Shown: in pieces, positions 61,126 through 64,000 of the stretch
How positions within the stretch are numbered: position 1 is the first letter of the stretch
Layout of the letters: the number at the start of each line of letters is the position of its first letter
NCBI GenBank assembly: GCA_020436165.1
Contig: JAGQYI010000019.1
Location: 21,394-85,393, forward strand
Source of the DNA: Cyclobacteriaceae bacterium
GTDB lineage: Bacteria; Bacteroidota; Bacteroidia; Cytophagales; Cyclobacteriaceae
Length of the DNA: 64,000 bases
Reading direction: 5' to 3'
Made by a program: the position numbers and the translations under genes
The notes under the pieces: generated by a model
Told to the model about the DNA's origin: nothing
Databases searched by the model: none
Seen by the model: the letters and a program-made list of their open reading frames with translations, nothing else

Positions 61126-64000
61126 CTACTGTTTAATAAATCTCTTTCCAGTAATACCATTAAGTGTTTCTATCTGAATAAGATACATACCTTTATCGAG
61201 ATTAGAGATGTTTAGTAACCACTTATTTTGGTTTACTTCTGAGTAAGGAATTGAGATTAATTTACCCATACCATCCAGAACCTTTAGTTCAATTAATTGG
61301 TCATTAGGATCGGATGACAGCGTGATCTGGTCTCCTGAAACCGGATTTGGGAACAAGGCGGGAAACTTACTCGCGCCACTATTTTCCGATCGGACCAAAA
61401 TGGTATTTGATATATGATGGTCACCATTGTAGTCCACTTGTTTTAAACGATAGTACTGAATTCCTTTTGCAGGTTCATAATCAGTAAATGAATAAAGTCC
61501 TCCGGTACTGGAAGTGCCTATTCCTTTAACCAGGCCAATGGTTTGAAAATCTTTGCCTTCAAGAGACTTTTGAACTTCAAAATAATCGTTATTGAGTTCG
61601 GAAGCAGTTTGCCAACTAAGCACATTGTTGGTTTTATAAGCTACTCCGGTAAAGCTCACAAGTTCTACGGGCAACGCATTTACAGAACTGCTCATGGACC
61701 CGAATGTAAACGGACTAAAGCTTGTGACACCTGTAACTGTAATGGAGCCGGGGTCGGCAAAGTTAATTGAGCTTTGTCCAAGGTTTTCCCATTCGCTACC
61801 GGTGTAATGTGCTATTTGAAGATCAGCAGCATCGTCTATATCACTACGCGATTGATCTTTCCAAAAAAGTGTTATGTCGGCAGTAGAAGAGGTGCCTGTA
61901 TTACTTAGCTCCCAATATTCCAGTCCACTAATGTTATATAAATCACCATTTGGATCTGGCGATTTTAGATTCAGGTCATCTGTTGGGGTTTGTTCGAAAT
62001 ACTGGGCCGTGAATTCTGTAGCGGCATCACCGGCCAAATTCGCAATGGAAATTGGCTGCCAGAAATTATTGTTACCTACAGGAAATTCAAAATCCGTATT
62101 TCCAATTTTCTTCAAGGGACCATCAACAAAACTATTGGCTGATCCTCCTGATATTGTTGCACCCGCTACTATAGTAAGTAGATTACTGGAAGTTGATTTT
62201 ACCTCACCATTAGCAAGAGTAAAAGACTCATTAATAGTTACAGGACCATCGAGAGTTATTTGAGGAGTTGTGATTCTTGAATTATTAATGGTAACATTCT
62301 GATAGGTAAATTCATCTCCTGTTCCACTTCCAGATGAGCTTGGAAAAACTTGTAAATAATCGTCACTATTAAAATTGACAGTTGTTCCTGAAGCACAGTT
62401 AAGAATTCCGTAAGCCGGAGTTCCCCGTACGACATCTTTTTTCAGATTAAGAATGGCCCCATTTGATAATGTAATTTCATTTTTGTCATCGGCAGAGGAT
62501 GTGAAAACAACATCTTTTAACACAGTTAAAGTTGAATTATCCAATGTTACTAGGTTTTTAACTCCACCAGACAGGATCAATTCAAGGTCTTCATTAACTG
62601 TAACAGATGATGAATTGGAAATAGAAATTGTATTTCCAAATGAACCACCGGCTGTAGAATTGATGGTTAACGCTTTATTAAAGGTTACAGAAGAATTGTC
62701 AATTGAAACAGACATTGCTGCATTTCCACCATCCCTGTAAATGGCGAAATCATCTCCAACAGTCATAGTGCCACTGCTAATTGAAATGCTGGAGTTATTA
62801 TTATTCCCCGGGTTATTCATAGTAGCTTTCCCTTGTATTATAAGATTCCCTGTTATATTCAAATCTGTTGGGCCACCTGCAGCATTCATAAATAGTTCTG
62901 CTATTGTTTCATTTCCTGATATACTAACGGTATTTCCCTGAATATTGGCTACATCACCGGTTTGAGGATAATCACTTGCAGCAGCACCACCAAAACCTAT
63001 GGTTGACCAGGTATTAGGATCTGTCCATGGACCACTTTGTCTGGAATAATAGGTTCCATCAATATTGTTTACACACAGTGTAAAAGTTCCTCTGTAGCCC
63101 GAATAATTATTGTCAACGGAAATATAATATTCATTCCCGGCTGTAAGGGTTCCAACAGATATAGATACATCGTCATCGTTACCAACATACCTTTGACAAG
63201 CAATTTGGGTAGTTCCGTCAGATTCCCAAAGAGCGAGCTGAAGTCTCCTTACGGTTCCTTCAGTATCGAAAGTCTTTGCTTCGACAGTTAAGTTAGGGGA
63301 AATTGCGGTAAACTTAAACCATCTGTTGTAATAGGGAGAAGTATTCCAGCATGATGCCGCATTTTTATCGGCAGTGGCTCCGGATGTTGTGTATTCGGCA
63401 TCTGCGGAGCACCAATTGTTAAGATCAGTAAGCTCGATGGCTCCCTCATAATAATCATAATCAGCTTCATCAGTTACACATAAGGTAAATGACCCACGAT
63501 ACCCTGAATAATTATTGTCAATAGAAATATAGTAGGTATTGCCGGGAGTCAAACTTGTTGATCCTACCGAAACATCATCATCATTTCCTATATACCGGTT
63601 GCAGGATACTTGTGTTGTTCCATCTGATTCCCAAAGAGCCACATTTAACCTTCTGACTGTTCCTTCTGTGCTATATGTTTTCGCTTGAATATTTATGAAT
63701 GATGTGGTTGCCACAAATTTGAACCACCGGTTATAATTAGGGGAGGTATCCCAGCACGAACCAGGATTTTTGTCGGCAGTAGCTCCGTATGTTGTATAGG
63801 CTGCGTTTGCAGAACACCAATTATGTATATCGGTCAATTCAACAGCTCCCTCGTAATAATCGTAAGTAATGGCTGCATCAGAGTCGTCCAGGCAAAGGGT
63901 GAAGGACCCTCTGTATCCAGAATAGTTGTTGTCAACAGAAAGGTAGTATTGGTCGCCATCAGTTAGCCCGCCAACAATTTCAAGAACGATATCGTCATCA
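61126..64000 (-). CDS. Type IX secreted protein with tandem PPC-like domains (5' end cut by window edge)
   Basis: At least 958 codons; the frame is open through base 64000, so the N-terminus is missing; an apparent start at 63837 (TTG) is inside a repeat and is not real. The N-terminal part holds at least three tandem 135-residue units (DYYEGAIELTDLNNWC...SVDNNYSGYRGTFTLCV), similar to bacterial pre-peptidase C-terminal domains. The middle has a beta-helix-like or polymorphic region (asparagine-rich, SNTILV-type). The end is a type A sorting domain (FPNPVSGD, MGKLIS, KGMYLIQI). No catalytic domain is seen in the visible part. Confidence 0.85.
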   Translation of the reverse strand, partial: DDDIVLEIVGGLTDGDQYYLSVDNNYSGYRGSFTLCLDDSDAAITYDYYEGAVELTDIHNWCSANAAYTTYGATADKNPGSCWDTSPNYNRWFKFVATTSFINIQAKTYSTEGTVRRLNVALWESDGTTQVSCNRYIGNDDDVSVGSTSLTPGNTYYISIDNNYSGYRGSFTLCVTDEADYDYYEGAIELTDLNNWCSADAEYTTSGATADKNAASCWNTSPYYNRWFKFTAISPNLTVEAKTFDTEGTVRRLQLALWESDGTTQIACQRYVGNDDDVSISVGTLTAGNEYYISVDNNYSGYRGTFTLCVNNIDGTYYSRQSGPWTDPNTWSTIGFGGAAASDYPQTGDVANIQGNTVSISGNETIAELFMNAAGGPTDLNITGNLIIQGKATMNNPGNNNNSSISISSGTMTVGDDFAIYRDGGNAAMSVSIDNSSVTFNKALTINSTAGGSFGNTISISNSSSVTVNEDLELILSGGVKNLVTLDNSTLTVLKDVVFTSSADDKNEITLSNGAILNLKKDVVRGTPAYGILNCASGTTVNFNSDDYLQVFPSSSGSGTGDEFTYQNVTINNSRITTPQITLDGPVTINESFTLANGEVKSTSSNLLTIVAGATISGGSANSFVDGPLKKIGNTDFEFPVGNNNFWQPISIANLAGDAATEFTAQYFEQTPTDDLNLKSPDPNGDLYNISGLEYWELSNTGTSSTADITLFWKDQSRSDIDDAADLQIAHYTGSEWENLGQSSINFADPGSITVTGVTSFSPFTFGSMSSSVNALPVELVSFTGVAYKTNNVLSWQTASELNNDYFEVQKSLEGKDFQTIGLVKGIGTSSTGGLYSFTDYEPAKGIQYYRLKQVDYNGDHHISNTILVRSENSGASKFPALFPNPVSGDQITLSSDPNDQLIELKVLDGMGKLISIPYSEVNQNKWLLNISNLDKGMYLIQIETLNGITGKRFIKQ
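63061..64000 (-). repeat. Tandem 405-base repeat encoding PPC-like domains
   Basis: Two full units (63834-63430 and 63429-about 63061) and one partial (64000-63835), each with SVDNNYSGYRG and a NWCSA..YTT..GATADKN pattern. The period is 135 codons. Confidence 0.8.

Overview
This window looks like chromosomal DNA of a Bacteroidota bacterium, most likely order Cytophagales. The evidence is type IX secretion cargo with CHU_C-type and type A sorting domains, a PorP/SprF protein, Bat-family proteins, a SdhC-A-B b558-type complex, an E1 alpha/beta fusion, an exbB-exbD-exbD cluster, and repeated promoters of the TTG-N19/20-TAnnTTTG type. No rRNA, insertion sequence, CRISPR array, phage or plasmid gene was seen. 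One tRNA (Ser-GGA) is present.

Left part (1-12.4 kb, nearly all minus strand): the 5' part of a fused B12-dependent isobutyryl-CoA mutase (icmF, cut by the window edge), a membrane-anchored patatin-like lipase, a THUMP-domain RNA methyltransferase, the succinate dehydrogenase operon sdhC-sdhA-(four-helix-bundle gene)-sdhB, and a long XRE/ScfR-like regulator. A perfect palindrome sits between this regulator and a divergent operon made of a small secreted protein, a SulP anion transporter and a beta-carbonic anhydrase (12.5-15.1 kb).

Middle (15-32 kb): a CoA-pyrophosphatase-type Nudix enzyme, a DUF819 membrane protein, a ResB-CcsA fusion for cytochrome c maturation, ferritin, a reduced Bat pair (BatB, BatC), two small genes, an AT-rich divergent pair of unknown envelope proteins, an EamA transporter, an SDR reductase, a subtilisin-like protease, TatD, type I asparaginase and tRNA-Ser.

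Right-middle (32-54 kb): the TonB-energising cluster exbB/110-aa membrane protein/exbD/exbD, a UMF1-type MFS transporter, AMP nucleosidase, a stand-alone HsdR-N nuclease-like domain, alanine dehydrogenase, a fused branched-chain-type 2-oxoacid dehydrogenase E1, a three-gene overlapping cassette with a winged-helix regulator, TPR lipoprotein, KdsB, NfeD protease, LysM protein, TIGR02757 protein, L,D-transpeptidase, PyrE, Nudix, GcvT, and an alpha/beta hydrolase plus TetR pair with two matching operators.

Right end (54-64 kb): a 2000-residue multidomain type IX secreted protein next to its PorP/SprF-like partner, then a second type IX cargo protein built from tandem 135-residue domains, cut by the window edge. 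The genome is gene-dense: six of nine convergent gene pairs overlap at their stop codons. Most of the window is housekeeping. The least explained parts are the AT-rich pair at 23.9-26.5 kb, the gene inserted in sdh, the palindromic operators, and the large surface proteins.
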